Source: Ampelocalamus luodianensis (taxonomy: Eukaryota > Streptophyta > Magnoliopsida > Poales > Poaceae). Taken from it: 64,000 nucleotides of DNA. A program made the position numbers and the translations under genes. The first letter of the stretch is position 1. Each line of letters opens with the position of its first letter. A model generated the notes under the pieces. The model had not been told where the DNA came from, made no database searches, and saw nothing but the letters and a program-made list of their open reading frames with translations. Shown here one piece after another: positions 22,490 through 34,890 of the stretch. The DNA is taken from the NCBI GenBank assembly GCA_036346255.1, contig CM070624.1:15346626-15410625 (forward strand), read 5' to 3'.

Positions 22490-24435
22490 TGTCGAACCCG
22501 GGAGCGAAGGATCCCGAATTCTCTGTGTTTATACACCGATCCAGGATTTCCAGTGTACACAGTCTCACAAAATGGATATCACAATCATATCACGAAATCG
22601 TAAACGATATTAAATAAATAATTGTTTAATACAAATGAGTCTGAATAACAATATCAAATGTCAAATGATAAACACAGCGAAACATAATAATAGAGGTGAG
22701 CCACACGATGCGCCACAGGCAATCGTCTGGGTCAAAAGGCCTACTCGTCTGGATCCTCACCGTCGGGGTAGAAGGCTTCTCCTGAATAAGATTTATTTAG
22801 CAAGGATGAGCACAACTTACGTGCTCGCAAGTTACACCCAATATTGAATTTAAATGCATGCATAAGGTAACAATTGAATATGGCAGGGGTTGTTTTGCAT
22901 AAACATCATTTTCAGTTTAAATATCCATAATAATTTTCTAAGGCAATTTTATACTAAAATCATATTTTTGAAATGTCAATATTATAATGTGGATAACCTC
23001 CAATGATAAAGTGAAGGATCCCCTCCTAACACTTGGCTTCCCGCCTAATTTTTCATAAGGATTAACCATCCTCAACATTTAATAAAGCATTTTAAAAACC
23101 AAAAACAATTCTAACTTTAAGTGGCCCTGCTAGCATGTCCATGACCGCGGACGCGGCTATTCAAATAGTTTCTACTCTGCAGAGTTGGTACAACTTTACC
23201 CACAAGAGGTGACATGCTCGTTATGTCGGCCAATTCACGCTTCCGTAGGCGTGTGACTGAGCAATTACCATGAGACCTTTACAATGTTCTGCCCTAGTAT
23301 ACTCATGCCCGCTAAGGTTTCGCCCCTTTGGACTAACCGTCCTCCGAAAGCCCCCTCTTGCGCCAAGTGGGAATAAAACGTCTAACCGACACCCACATAA
23401 TCACATGACATAAATACACTAGAACATCACAAATTAATTAGCCAAATCCTGCCCATACAGGACATGTGGTAGTACGGTTAAGGCATAGCATTAAGAGGCT
23501 CAAAGACCGGTTCTCAATTGACTTGGGCGTCATTCCTACAAACCATGTGCCTTAATCTTAACCAGATTAATCGCGTGCATAAACCTGCACCCACCATTCC
23601 GACCATTTCGCCCAAGTTCAAACCCATTTTTGATTTTATTTGAATAAAACTCTCTTTATAAAACCATGTGGTAAAACAATACCGCAATGTCAAGTTTGAA
23701 ACAAATTGTAAGAAATTTGGTGAAACCCTCCCAAACTCTTTAAGTATAAACCAGCCTAACTAAGCATGTGTCTAGTATTGATAATATTTTGTCTATGGTG
23801 TCAAGGTAGTCAAGTACAATATCCAAATTGGCCATACAATAATTCATGGGAGTAACTATATATAAAACAGGACATTAAATTATTTATACAAACATATGCA
23901 TGCAATAAGGAATTTAAAAACTAAAAATAATTTAAATTACTGGGGGCAATATGGTCAATGGTGTAACTTGCCTTGGTCGATGTCTTGGAATTCTAAATCT
24001 TCAGATTGATCGAACTCTCCGGAGTCGTCGAAGTCTAAACGTGAAAATAAGATAAATTCAATATTTAAATTCAAATAAATTCAAGAACATAGGTCAAAAT
24101 AACTCCAAATTGAAATATTTTGGTTTAGTTAGCTAGATTATAATTTTATATAAATTTTGCAATTTGAATCACCCAATTTGGAGTTCATATGCAAAAGTTA
24201 TGAATTTTAGAAGTTTAAACCTAAATCTGAAATTTTTAATTGAATTTCCCGAATTATTTTTCTGCTGAAAAAAATCTATTTATTGCGCAATGCTGACATC
24301 AGCTTCCAGAAAATGAATTTCCGGCCGATTTATTTTCCTAAAGGAAATTCTTTTGAGACACTGACATGTGGGCCCCCTGGTCAAAGACCAGGTCCATGGT
24401 CCGGTCATCGGACCACGGTGGGCTCGGTGCATAAC
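22490..24435 (-). repeat. TGTAACAGCCC-type gypsy LTR, 5' end missing
   Basis: On the minus strand this is collinear with the solo LTR at 46296-49513 and ends TTCGACA at 22490. Shared blocks include the GCGCCACAGGCAATCGTCTGG segment (22709-22729) and the promoter-proximal TGACATGTGGGCCCC near 24363. It stops near 24435, so roughly a third of the LTR is missing. There is no coding content. Confidence 0.7.
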
Positions 24436-24439
24436 TGTT

Positions 24440-24845
24440 CCCCGCGATTTGCTGAGTACATTCAAATGTACTCATGGCTTTTAGCCCTGTGTCAAAGCAG
24501 TGTGTGAAGATGATCTGGAGCAGGGAGGCTCAGACCTCTTTGAAGAGGAGTTCTTCGTTGATCCAGCCGCCTAGGACGTCCTCCACTCGACAGCCTGTGG
24601 GCTGGCCGATTGGCCCCATGCGTTTTATGCCTTCTGCTGTATAGGTTTCGTTTTTATCGGTTTTGTAAGCCTATTTGGCAAACCTTTGTAAACAAGCTTC
24701 GACCCTAAGGTCCTGTTTATTATGTTGTTTATTGTCGCCTTTCTGTTTCTTCTTTTGTGTGACCTTGAGTTGTGATCTTACCTAAGTGTATCTTTGTGAG
24801 AACTAGCATCGGGTATCCTGGGACTAGTTCGGTACACAGAGGCAG
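24440..24845 (+). repeat. Tekay-like LTR, 3' part fragment
   Basis: It has the GCTGAGTACATTCAAATGTAC motif, the CTCCACTCGA segment, the CCTAAGGTC segment and GGGACTAGTTCGGTACACAGAG. These are in the order found near the end of the other Tekay-like LTRs. It may be the continuation of 19692-22489, with several hundred bases lost in between. Confidence 0.5.
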
Positions 24846-24879
24846 GAGCTCTAGGTGGTCCTTTGGGATATCGCCTGGG

Positions 24880-25335
24880 AGCTCCTGGCGAGTCCTCCTC
24901 AGGGGTACACCACCGGGCACCCTCAAAGTAGTGCCGGTAAAAAAAAGGTCCTCCGGGACTTCCTTATGTATTCCGAGGAGGGGTTGCCACATCATATGTC
25001 TCATACGTGGACTCGATAACCTTCTGCTTGGCTCGTCGGACCTTACTATAGCTGACTGGATAACTAACCAGATTGACAACTTCTGACAGCAACATCTTGG
25101 GCGAGACGGATACGTCCTTCACATCTAGATGAATGATGAGGCTTGCCACATATGCGAAAGTCACATTCTGATGCTGCCGCAGTGGCTCGCTAAGCTTGCA
25201 AGTATGGTCAGTCACCACCTTGACCGCGAAGACCGAGCGGGAGAACTTTGCTCAGTGAATGCAGACCTTGCCAGAGTAGCCTTCCACTACGCACTTTACT
25301 GCGTAATGTCCTGGGTTAGACTAGTGCACCCGGTA
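24880..25335 (-). pseudogene. MULE (MuDR-type) transposase fragment
   Basis: The minus-strand frame 25218-24964 reads KVVTDHTCKLSEPLRQHQNV, then SPKMLLSEV, then VSYSKVRRAKQKVIE and TYETYD. This is the order of the MuDR N-terminal zinc-binding and helical region in plant Mutator transposases. A frameshift near 25000 moves the continuation (WQPLLGIHKEVPED) to another frame. The DDE core is not seen. The flanks to about 25787 show only short chance ORFs. It is probably a remnant of an old Mutator element. Confidence 0.55.
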
Positions 25336-26169
25336 CCCACGATTGATGGACAAGGTGTACCGTGCTATATCTTACTGCACGACCACCTTACTAGGGAAGT
25401 GCTGCCCAACTAAGAGTGTGTCAGTATCAAACCCCCACCGGGACCCTTCTTACGGCAGTACGAGCGATCGCACTTCGATATCACCAAGTCTGGATGCCAC
25501 GTACGGCACCTCCGAAGACACAACTCCATCGGTTGGACCAGCACCCTGGGGTGCATCCTCCTCGCTACCAACCGAGCCTGGATCGGCGTCCTCATTGGAC
25601 TCCAACCCCAAAGGCTAGTCCGGTAGATACTCGTGGCAATCAATGTGGGCTGAACACCACAGTCCCGCCCCCTCATTTTGCACAAAATTATGCGGAACTC
25701 TTCTCTCGTGGATTTCCTCCAAAACATCATATTTCGTGCTACTGTCTTCAAGCTTCGCCTATGGTTGCCCGCTTCCCAAGGCACTAATGTAGGATCAAGA
25801 ATAACCGATTAGAGGGGGTGAATAGGAGGTTTTAAAACTTTTTAACTAACAAACAAATTTAAACAAGATTGTCTTAACAAAGTTTCCTAGCATAAATATA
25901 ATGAAGAAACTACTAAGCTTTTTAAGGCAATTAAGAACTTATGTCTAAACTAGATACAATTCTAACTAGGCAATTCTGCACAAGTAAATTGCTAGAAATG
26001 TAAATGCGAAAGTAGTAAAGACAAGAGTAAACCACAAAGTAGATAATGAAGTTTTTCCCGTGGTATTGAAGACTTGTCGGTCTTCACTAGTCCACGTTGA
26101 GTAAACTTCAGCGAATCAAATTGGCTCCACGAATTAGGTCTTAACCCTCGATCACTATCGTTGCTATTC

Positions 26170-29100
26170 TGTAACATCCCAATTTTCTGAGCTTAAAAAT
26201 CTTTTAATAGTTAGTAGGGAGAAAATTCACCATTTGGATTTATTTGAATTTAATTCAAAAGCTTAATATTGGACTTTACAATCAAAAACATTTAATGTGA
26301 ATAATCACAACATGAACAATAGTCAAAACTATTTTATTTGGGTTCTATGTGCTCAGATATATTTTCTAGATTTTTTTAGAATTTTTCTGAGTTCATTTGC
26401 TATTTTCTATTGCTTATTTGAATTTCTGGTATTTTCTAAAATAGAAAAGCTATTTAAAATCTCAGATTTACCCTTGGGCCGAATTCCTTTGACCCGGCCC
26501 ATTTCCCTCCTCCGCGCAGCCCAGCTCGCCCGCGCCGTGCCGCCTCCAACTGACATGCGGGTCCCGCATGTCAGCCTCCCCTCTTTCCTTCGGAGCGCCC
26601 CGATCATCCTCCACCGTTCGATCGACACTGGATGGCTGGATGCGCATGTGTTAACCGGAGGTTCCGAACGTCGCATGTATTGTGGGTCGTTCGATCAAAT
26701 CCTGAGTCCGTTTCGCAGCCGTGTTGTTTCACACGCGTACGCACCCGAGCCGCCGTCGCTGACGTGTGGGCCCCCGAATCTTTTGTGCTTCGTTCCCGAG
26801 TCCGTTATGGATACGATCTCCACCGCCGCCTGCCGTTTTTGGGCGTTCGTGCCCTGGACTCTCCCAGGCCTCCGGGTATAAAAGGGGAGGTAGCCCTCGG
26901 TGTCCGCACCTCAACCCTAGCCGCCTTCGCCCTCGCGCCGAACCCTAGCCGCCGCCGGAGGTCGAAGATCGTTTTGCACCGCCGCCTTCTCCGACGAGCT
27001 TTTCCGCCGCAACCAGCGTCGCTGGGACCCCGAGGTTTGCTTCGTCGGCATCGCAAGAACAAGGGCTACCTCGTGGTCGCCTTGGTTCCGCTGGAGCATC
27101 ATCGGAGGCCCGATCCCGTCGAGCCCGAAGCCTCTTCGTCGCCTCGACCTCGCCGCCGGCCACCTCCGTCATCCTTGACCACCCGGAGTTGCACCAAGAG
27201 GTTCGCAATAGCAAGAGCTACACGCCGGTACCACTCACCGCCGGTGGATCACCACCGTTCGCCGTTGTCGTTGGTTCCGGCGCCGCTTTCTTGGTGGCGT
27301 GGGGTCGTCCCCGTCCATCGCCACCTCGCCGCCACCTCGACCCTCGTGCCTCGTGTCGGCGTGCGTGGTCGCCTCGTCGGTAGCGTGCGGCACGATCCCA
27401 CCGGCTTCGAGATCCAACCGGCTCGGTAGACTTGGTCTACCGTGAGCCGTGTCACTGACATGTGGGTCCCACCTGTCAGACCATTTTTCACCCCGTCCGA
27501 ACGTCCTCTGATGACGTGAGCATTACGCAATAATCCGATTTTTCTTTAGAGAAATAATTCAGAAAATCCAGAAAAATCCAGAGCTCATCAATTTTGCATC
27601 CTAACTCCGATTGAGCCCTTTCAAATTTCTAAATTCATCTAAATTCGAGATCTATTTATCTGAGATTTTTATTTAATTTTTGGAGCTTGTTTTGCCTTTG
27701 TTATTTATTTGTTTTGTTTGTTTGTATCTCGTTTGCGAGTAGATGTCGATTCGTCGGGGAATTTCGTTGAAGAAGGAGCACCCCAAGATCAAGATCAGTA
27801 TATAGACCTTTTCCAAGGCAAGTCATACCTTTGATCATCTTGAACCCAGTTTTCAAATTACTTTGTTTCAAAGTATTGCATTTTACTTTAATTATTTATT
27901 TAAATGCTTTGGGCATAGTTATTATCGAAATTGTTATCACACCTTGGCCTTGTATGTCATAATTCCTTGTCACCCTAGATTGGTTTATTAGTTGGTAATA
28001 TTATAGCACCAACGTGGGTTGGTTAGATGCGAGTACAATTTTTAGCCATGCTACGAGTCTCACATCTCATGAAAGTTGCAATTATTAAATGTGACTAAGT
28101 GACTATGGAACTTTGTGTAAAACTGTGTGCTATGTGTTATTACTTCGTGATGGCATGTGTTGCACTAAAACCAACTGGGTGGTAAAGGATTTAGACTGAG
28201 GCAAGTGGTGGAAACTGTGTGATATGGTGGAAGCTGTGTGCATGGGTATGATAATCTTTATGACTTAGTTAGAACATGAAAGTCTTGCCTTGGTCAATTA
28301 AGGACTTAACTTTGTGCGCCATTGAACTGAGCCTTACTGTACGGCCACATGCCTGGTATGGGACGGGCCTAACTTAGTAAGTTATGGATTCTCGGCATTG
28401 ATGTTCAGATGGATAGGTTAGGCTGTGTGACAGGGTGGAGATGTGACTACTTGGTGGTTGCATTGCGGGACGGTTCGCCGCTTCCCTGTCCAATGGTGTG
28501 TGTTATACCAATTCTATGTGAGCTGGTATAGCGGGAAAGCACATCGGGAATGTCGATGTTTGAGATGAAGTTCCCGAACTGTTTTGTTACGATTAGTGCT
28601 TGCTACACTAGTTGTATCTTGTGGGTAAAGTGTACAACCTCTGCAGAGTGTTAAATCAATCTATTCGAATAGCGCGTCATGATCATGGACATGCTCGGGG
28701 ATTTCACACGAGGGGTAGTTTTCATAAAATGTTTGGGATGGGAGCTGTGTGACCTCAATCATATGGCTATGTGAAATAATGTGTTTAGCTGTGTGTCTTT
28801 GTGGAAACAACTGTTAAATTAATATTGTCTATTTGTTTTGAATTATGTTTTCAATTTATTATTCGTATTCAATTGCAAATGTTGCATTTATGCAAAAGAA
28901 CCACAGAAGCCTTTTCTTTGGAATAAGCCTGCATCTATAAATTGCATTCTGTGGTATGATTTGCGAGTACGATTGTGTACTCACGCTTGTTGTAAAACTT
29001 GCTCCCAAACCTACAGAAGAGGAGGAGTTCGCCGAAGGTTGTTGATCGTTAAGGTCTGGATCCCAGTTGGTTGCCTGCGGTGAATTGGTGGGATCTACGC

Positions 29101-29335
29101 TGGAGTTATTTCCGTTCCGCTGCTGCTTTATTCTTTGTTAGCTCTGCGTGGCTTAATAAGTGTAAACTCGACCATAAGGTCAAAACCCTTATTTGTTATT
29201 CAAACTAATCGTTTACTTTACTTATCGCTTGTGTGGATCGATATTTACCTATGTTAACACTGTGTGCACTAGCGTGATCCTGGACTAGTGCAGTATACAC
29301 AGAGGGTTCCAGAATCGTAATTTTGGATCCCGACA
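26170..29335 (+). repeat. Tekay-like solo LTR, 3166 bp
   Basis: It starts TGTAACATCCC and ends GGATCCCGACA, with a perfect 5 bp TSD TATTC at 26165-26169 and 29336-29340. It is collinear with both LTRs of 29428-41339 and is the same family. No internal region is present. The ORFs at 26297-27429 lie in the GC-rich leader and are not genes. Confidence 0.88.
26877..26884 (+). promoter_or_regulatory. TATA box in a solo LTR
   Basis: TATAAAAG follows a C-rich stretch and precedes a leader with ACCCTAGCCGCC motifs. It stands at the same relative place as 30122, 38869 and 47032 in the other LTRs. Confidence 0.5.
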
Positions 29336-29427
29336 TATTCCTCCTCACCAGAGATGGTGAGCACGCAAATGCAACTACTTCACAATCCGTTGCCGAGACT
29401 CTTCACAATCTTCTTGGAAGAGCTCAC

Positions 29428-32400
29428 TGTAACATCCCAATTTTCAGAGCTTAAAAATCTTTTAAATAGTTAGTAGGGAAAAATTCACCATTTGAATTTT
29501 ATTTGAATTTAATTTCAAAAGCTTAATATTGGACTTTACAATCAAAAACATTTAATGTGAATAATCCCAACATGAACAATAGCCAAAACTATTTTATTTG
29601 GGTTCTATGTGCTCAGATATATTTTCTAGATTTTTCTAGAATTTTTCTGAGTTCATTTGCTATTTTCTATTGCCCATTTGAATTTCTGGTATTTTCTAAA
29701 ATGAAAAACCTATTTAAAATCTCAGAAATCCATTCGGGCCGAATTCTTTAACTCGGCCCATTCCCTTCGCTCGCTGTCACGGCCCATCTCCAGCCAGCCG
29801 CTCGCCCGCGCGCGCGCCGCCTCCTGCCACTGACGTGTGGGCCCCACACGTCAGGTCTTCGCCCCCGCGCCCGGCTTCGTCCTCGCGCACGGCCGCGCCC
29901 GCCCGCCATGTTTCCAAGCTCGAGCTTCGTCCGGCAAAACACGTTTCCTTTTAAAACCTTTCTAGAAAACGTGCCAAATCTTATCCCCATCTCAACCGCA
30001 CCTATTGCCGGTAAAATCATATCCCGAATCTGGTTTAAAATCGGAAATCGAGCTCGTGTTCGTCTCGGACTCCTTTTTAGGGTTTTTGCCGCCGCCGCCT
30101 CTCTGCACCCTCCCGACCCCCTATAAAAGGCCCCCGAGGATCGCCTCTCTCCCCGCATCAGAAACCCCCAAACCCCAGAACCCGAGAGCCCTTGCGCCGC
30201 CGTCCCCGCCGATTCTAGGGTTTTCACCGCGAGAACTCCGGTGAGCTCTTCCGCCGCCATCGCTGCCCGTCGAGCTCGCCGTTGCACCACCGACATCGCA
30301 CGAGCATAAGCAATCTCTGGTGCCATCCACTTTGCGGAACCCGCCGGAGCCGCCGTCCGAGCAACAACCAAAGCACCGCGCTTGAACCTCGCCGCCGCCA
30401 CCTCGTCGTCCCGACCACCCACTCTACTTCATTAGGTTCGCAATAGCAAGGGCTACGTTGGTACCACTCACCCTCGCCGTGAGCCGCCGTTCGCCGTTGC
30501 CATCGGTCCCGAGCCGCGCCGTCGTCGGGTCGGCGTGGCACGCCACCTCGCCGCCACCTCGCCGCGTCGACCTCAGTGCCCTCGTGTCGTCGCGTGGAGC
30601 CGTCGGCATCCACGTGCGCGCCACGCGGCATGGTCCACCGGTCCCGGCCGAGGCTCGGTAGACCAGTCTCCGTGAGCCGAGTCAGCGGCAGTGGGACCCA
30701 CCGTCGAACCGATTTTCATCCCGTCCGAACGTCCTCGGATGAGCGTCGGCATTGCGCAATAATCCGATTTTCAATAGAAAAGTAATTGGAAATTCGAAAA
30801 TCGAATTAGGGTTTCTTTTAGATTTCCAATCTTCCAAAGCTCATAACTTTTGCATCCTAACTCCGATTGAGCCCATTCAAATTCCTAAATCTGTCTAAAT
30901 TCAAGATCTATTTATCTGAGATTTTTATTTAATTTTTGGAGTTTGTTTTGCCTCTGTTATTTATTTGTTTTGTTTGTTTGTGTCTCGTTTGCGAGTAGAC
31001 GTCGGTCGTTGGGAATTTTGTGGAAGAAGGAGCACCCCAAGATCAAGATCAGTACATAGACCTTTTCAAGGCAAGTCATACCTTTGATCATCTTGAACCC
31101 AGTTTTCAAATTACTTTGTGTTAAATTATTGCATGATAGTTTAATTATTTATTTAAATGCTTTGGGCATAGTTATTATCAAATTGTTATCACACCTTGGC
31201 CTTGTATGTCATAATTCCTTGTCACCTAGATTGGTTATTAGTTGGTAATATTATAGCACCAACGTGGGTTGGTTAGATCTGAGTACAATTGCTTAGCCAT
31301 GCTACGAGTCATCATCTCATGTAAGTTGCAAATATCAATTGTGACTAAGTGACTATGGAACTTTGTGTAAAGCGTGTCTCAGTATGTTATTACTTTGTGA
31401 TGGCATGTGTTGCACTAAAACCAATGGGTGGTAAAGGATTTAGGCGAGGCAAGTGGTGGAGTGTGTGACATGGTGGACTATGTGATGGGAGCGATAATCT
31501 GTGTGGCTTAGTTAGAAAATGGAAGTCTTGCCTTGGTCAATTAAGGACTTAACTTTGTGCGCCATTGAACCGAGCCTTCTGATGCGACCACATGCACAGT
31601 ATGGGGCGGGCCTAACTTAGTAAGTTATGGATTCTCGGCATTGATGTTCGGTGGATAGGTTAGGCTATGTGATAGGGTGGAGGTGTGACTACTTGGTAGT
31701 TGCATCACGGAGGATTAAATCGTCCACTGTCCAACGATGTGTGTTATGCATGGGCTATGTGATATGTATAACGGTTTGTAAGCACATCGAGAGTGTCAAT
31801 GTTGAGATGAAGTTTCGAACTGTTTTATTACGATTGGTGCTTGCTACACTAGTTGTATCTTGTGGGTAAAGTGTACAACCTCTGCAGAGTGTTAATCAAA
31901 CTATTCGAATAGCCGCGTCCTCGGTCATGGACATGCTCGGTGATTTCACATAAGGGTTAGTTTTTATAAAATGTGGGAATGGGAGCGTGTGATCTCAATC
32001 ATATGGCTATGTGAAATAATCTGTTTAGCTGTGTGTCTTTGTGGAAACAATGTTAAATTAATATTGTCTATTTGTTTGAATTATGCTTTCAATCTATTAT
32101 CGTATTCAATTGCAAATGTTGCTTTTATGCAAAAGAACCACGAAGCCTTTTCTTTGGAATAAGCTCGCATCTATACATTGCATTCGTGGTATGATTTGCA
32201 GTACGGTTGTGTACTCACGCTTGTTGTAAAACTTGCGCCCAAACCTCTGAAGTGGAGGAGTCTACTTTGCTTTCGAGGAGGAGTTCGTTGAAGGCCGATC
32301 GTTCGTTAAGGTCCGGATCGATTGGTTGCTGTGGTGAATTGGTGGGATCTCTGTTGGAGTTTTCCGTTCATTCTTTGCTTTATTTCTCTGTTAGCCTGCG

Positions 32401-32581
32401 TGGCTTAATAAGTGTAAACTCGACCATAAGGTCAAAACCCTTATTTGTTATTCAAACTAATCGTTTACTTTAATTATAAGCTTGTGTGGATCGATATTTA
32501 CTGTGTTAACCTGTGTGCACTAGCGTGATCTGGACTAGTGCGGTATACATGGAGGGTTCCGAATCGTAGTGCAGGTCCCGG
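29428..32581 (+). repeat. 5' LTR of the second Tekay-like element
   Basis: It starts TGTAACATCCC and ends in a decayed GGTCCCG. It differs from the 3' LTR mainly by short gaps (for example GGAGCGTGTG against GGAGCTGTGTG), with few substitutions. Confidence 0.85.
30122..30129 (+). promoter_or_regulatory. TATA box of the element's 5' LTR
   Basis: CCCCTATAAAAGGCCC, followed by a leader with a splice-donor-like GTGAGCTC near 30240. The match at 38869-38876 is its 3' LTR copy. Confidence 0.55.
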
Positions 32582-32587
32582 CGGAGG

Positions 32588-32600
32588 TGGTATCGAGCCA
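32588..32600 (+). other. Primer-binding site, damaged tRNA-iMet type
   Basis: It reads TGGTATCGAGCCA where TGGTATCAGAGCC is expected, so one A is missing from CAG. It follows the LTR end by a few bases. Confidence 0.7.
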
Positions 32601-32797
32601 TCTCGATCGTAGGTCTTGACCTTAGTTAGATTGGCCGTCTTTAGAGTGTCCAAATTATTTTCTAAAGGAAAAATTAACTTGCAAGGTCAATTAATTGCTT
32701 AACTCTCCTCATATCTCTCTCGCCTCAACTATTGCTATAATCCTTTCTCTCCCCATTGTTCTAAAGTTGCTCTTACCAGTTTATGCTGTCTTGACAG

Positions 32798-33357
32798 ATG
32801 CCTCGCTTGAGCTATGGTGAGCGCACGGGAGGATCTGCCGCGAGCTTTGGAAGTCTTGCGAGTTCTTGGAGGTTTTGATCGTCCAGCGTCGTTGGTAACG
32901 ATCGGGCGGTGAATGGACGAACCGTGGAGTGATTTGTCGCTTTGACGATCGCGCCAGAGGAGCGACAAGGCGAGCCACCTTGACGCGTCTCGTGAGGAAG
33001 ATCACTTGGTTGGAAGGTATCCAGGAGTCGTCGCGCCTGGCCATGCTACGTATCTGCAACATCTACGCACGAGAGCTTCAGGACACCGTCTTCGTTACCA
33101 CCCAGAGTGCGGTGTGGACTTGCCAAAGACGCTACCCGTCCACGAAGGAGAGACAACGCTCTGATCATGCACCTTGCCCAGCCGTGGCCGCCAGAGGAAG
33201 CTTTGGAGAGGACTATCACGGAATTGGATCATGTCTATGAAGCCTTACAAAGAGCCGAAGAGAAGGTCGCCACTCTGCAAGAGATCCTCTACGACCAAGT
33301 TCTGAAGAAGAGGAAGACCTCAGGAGGATCGGAAGAAGATCCGAGGAAGGTCCAATA
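32798..33357 (+). pseudogene. Extra ORF upstream of gag, frameshifted
   Basis: It starts MPRLSYGERTGG at 32798 and breaks frame several times. Open parts are 32929-33240 (WLEGIQESSRLAMLRICNIY) and 33107-33357. The latter ends in a charged, helix-like tail (ELDHVYEALQRAEEKVATL) with a basic KKRK cluster. I do not recognise the family. Its place between the primer-binding site and gag, with a clear stop before the gag start at 33786, suggests an additional element-encoded protein rather than host sequence. Positions 33358-33785 are a non-coding spacer. Confidence 0.4.
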
Positions 33358-33785
33358 GAAGCGAGAGGATGATGCGAGCAGTGGGCGGAGGAGCGGTTGC
33401 AAGGAAACGCTGTTCTGCTGCACGATTCGTGGCATCGGATCGGTTGCCAAGATCTTGGCTCACTTAGAGTCTGGCCGTCGGGGCGTCGCGCGGTTGTGGA
33501 GGCTTTCTCGAGTAGTTGGTCTTAGTTTGATTTTTGCTTAGCGATTTGATTTAGTGAGTCGCCCTTTAGGCGGTAGTTTTGTGTGCTTAGGTCGTTGTTC
33601 CTTTTTGTGTGCAGTATGAGCTGCAAAGGCCCTTAGGCATCTGTTGCGGCCATGCTAAGACCCTAAGTAATAAAGGTATTTCATTTGAGTTTCTTGATAC
33701 GTGTTTTGTTGGGTTTAACCTACCCCTGCTTAGTTCTTAACTTATCTCTTGATTGCTACCTTATCGACCTTTGGAGCCTCGCGAG

Positions 33786-34890
33786 ATGGTTCAAACTCGT
33801 CGATAGCGCAAGTGGTTCCAGGTACCCGACACGAGAGGCAATGAGCAACCAGTGCGAGAGCGGTTCCGCCATAAGCACCCCAATTGACTTGCAAAACTTT
33901 GGAGCTTTCATGGCGGCACGGACTCGGTGATGAATACCATGATGACTCGGATGCAAGCCATGCACAACGAACAATAACAACAACAATCACGGCATGGAGC
34001 CCGGTGCTCATGGTCACCATGGACCATCAAACTTGCGAAATTCATGAGGACTCGTCCACCAACATTTTCTCGACACGCCTCTCGATGGAAGCGAGCGATT
34101 GGTCGCGTGTTATCGAAAGAAAGCTGCGATCACTCGGTCGGCGGCCGTGAAAAGGTTACGTATGCCACTCACCGATGGAGGCACCTGCTGAATGGTGGGA
34201 GAACTTCGCGCCGCCCATGAGGCGCCACAGGATATCACTTGGGAGAATTCTCTGCGCCGCCGCGAGTATCATGTACGGAAGGAATTATCGATCGAAGAAG
34301 GATGAATTCGCGCTCTCAAGCAGGAGCTATGTCGATGTCGACTACCTCAACAAGTTTTCTCACTAGCTCGCTCGCGAGAAGATGTAGCCACGGACAAGGC
34401 TCGCGAGTCGCTTTTGAAGGACTAAACCTTTGGACGCAAGTCGGTTTGATCGCCCATACTTTCCCGATTTCCGAGTTGGTCAACAAAGCCTTTGTTCTAG
34501 AAGACAAGCGCAAGGAGCTGGAAGATAGCCGCGAAGCGCGGATGGCTCAACAAGGAACCATCAATCACAACAGAGGGCAAGAACGATGCGGCCGCGGTTC
34601 AACGAGTTTCCACCCTGGACTTCGTTGAGCACTGCACCAACTTCAACACCCGTCCACCGCCGTAACTTCCGCAACCCCGCACTGTCAACCCCAATCGAGA
34701 AGCAACCAGAGAACGTACAAAGGTGCATTCGCTGTCGTCGGTAGGGACATTTTGCCAACCGATGTCCGCAAAGGGGAACAATCACTCGATGCGCTTCAAC
34801 CTTGGAGCTCGCCATCCAAGACACCAGCGCGTGCATCAACCAAGGAGCTTCACAAGTTCTTTGGTCAAGCCGGGAGGAGCACCACAGTCC
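33786..34890 (+). pseudogene. gag: gag of the second Tekay-like element
   Basis: It begins MVQTR at 33786, as in the first element, and meets a stop at codon 7. Capsid-like pieces are seen in several frames (APAEWWENF near 34180; VNKAFVLEDKRKELEDS near 34480). The zinc knuckle near 34722-34767 keeps CIRC, GHFANRC and their spacing, but a TAG stop falls inside it. Gag would coat element RNA in a cytoplasmic particle. This copy cannot make it. Confidence 0.7.

Noticed and set aside
25129..25787. Plus-strand ORFs of 91-123 codons
   Set aside because: They have no recognisable motif. The minus strand of the first part carries the MULE motif, and the remainder lacks coding signal.
26297..27429. 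ORFs of 194 and 265 codons, plus strand
   Set aside because: They fall in the GC-rich part of a solo LTR with defined ends and TSD, and the frames are not shared with the sister LTRs.
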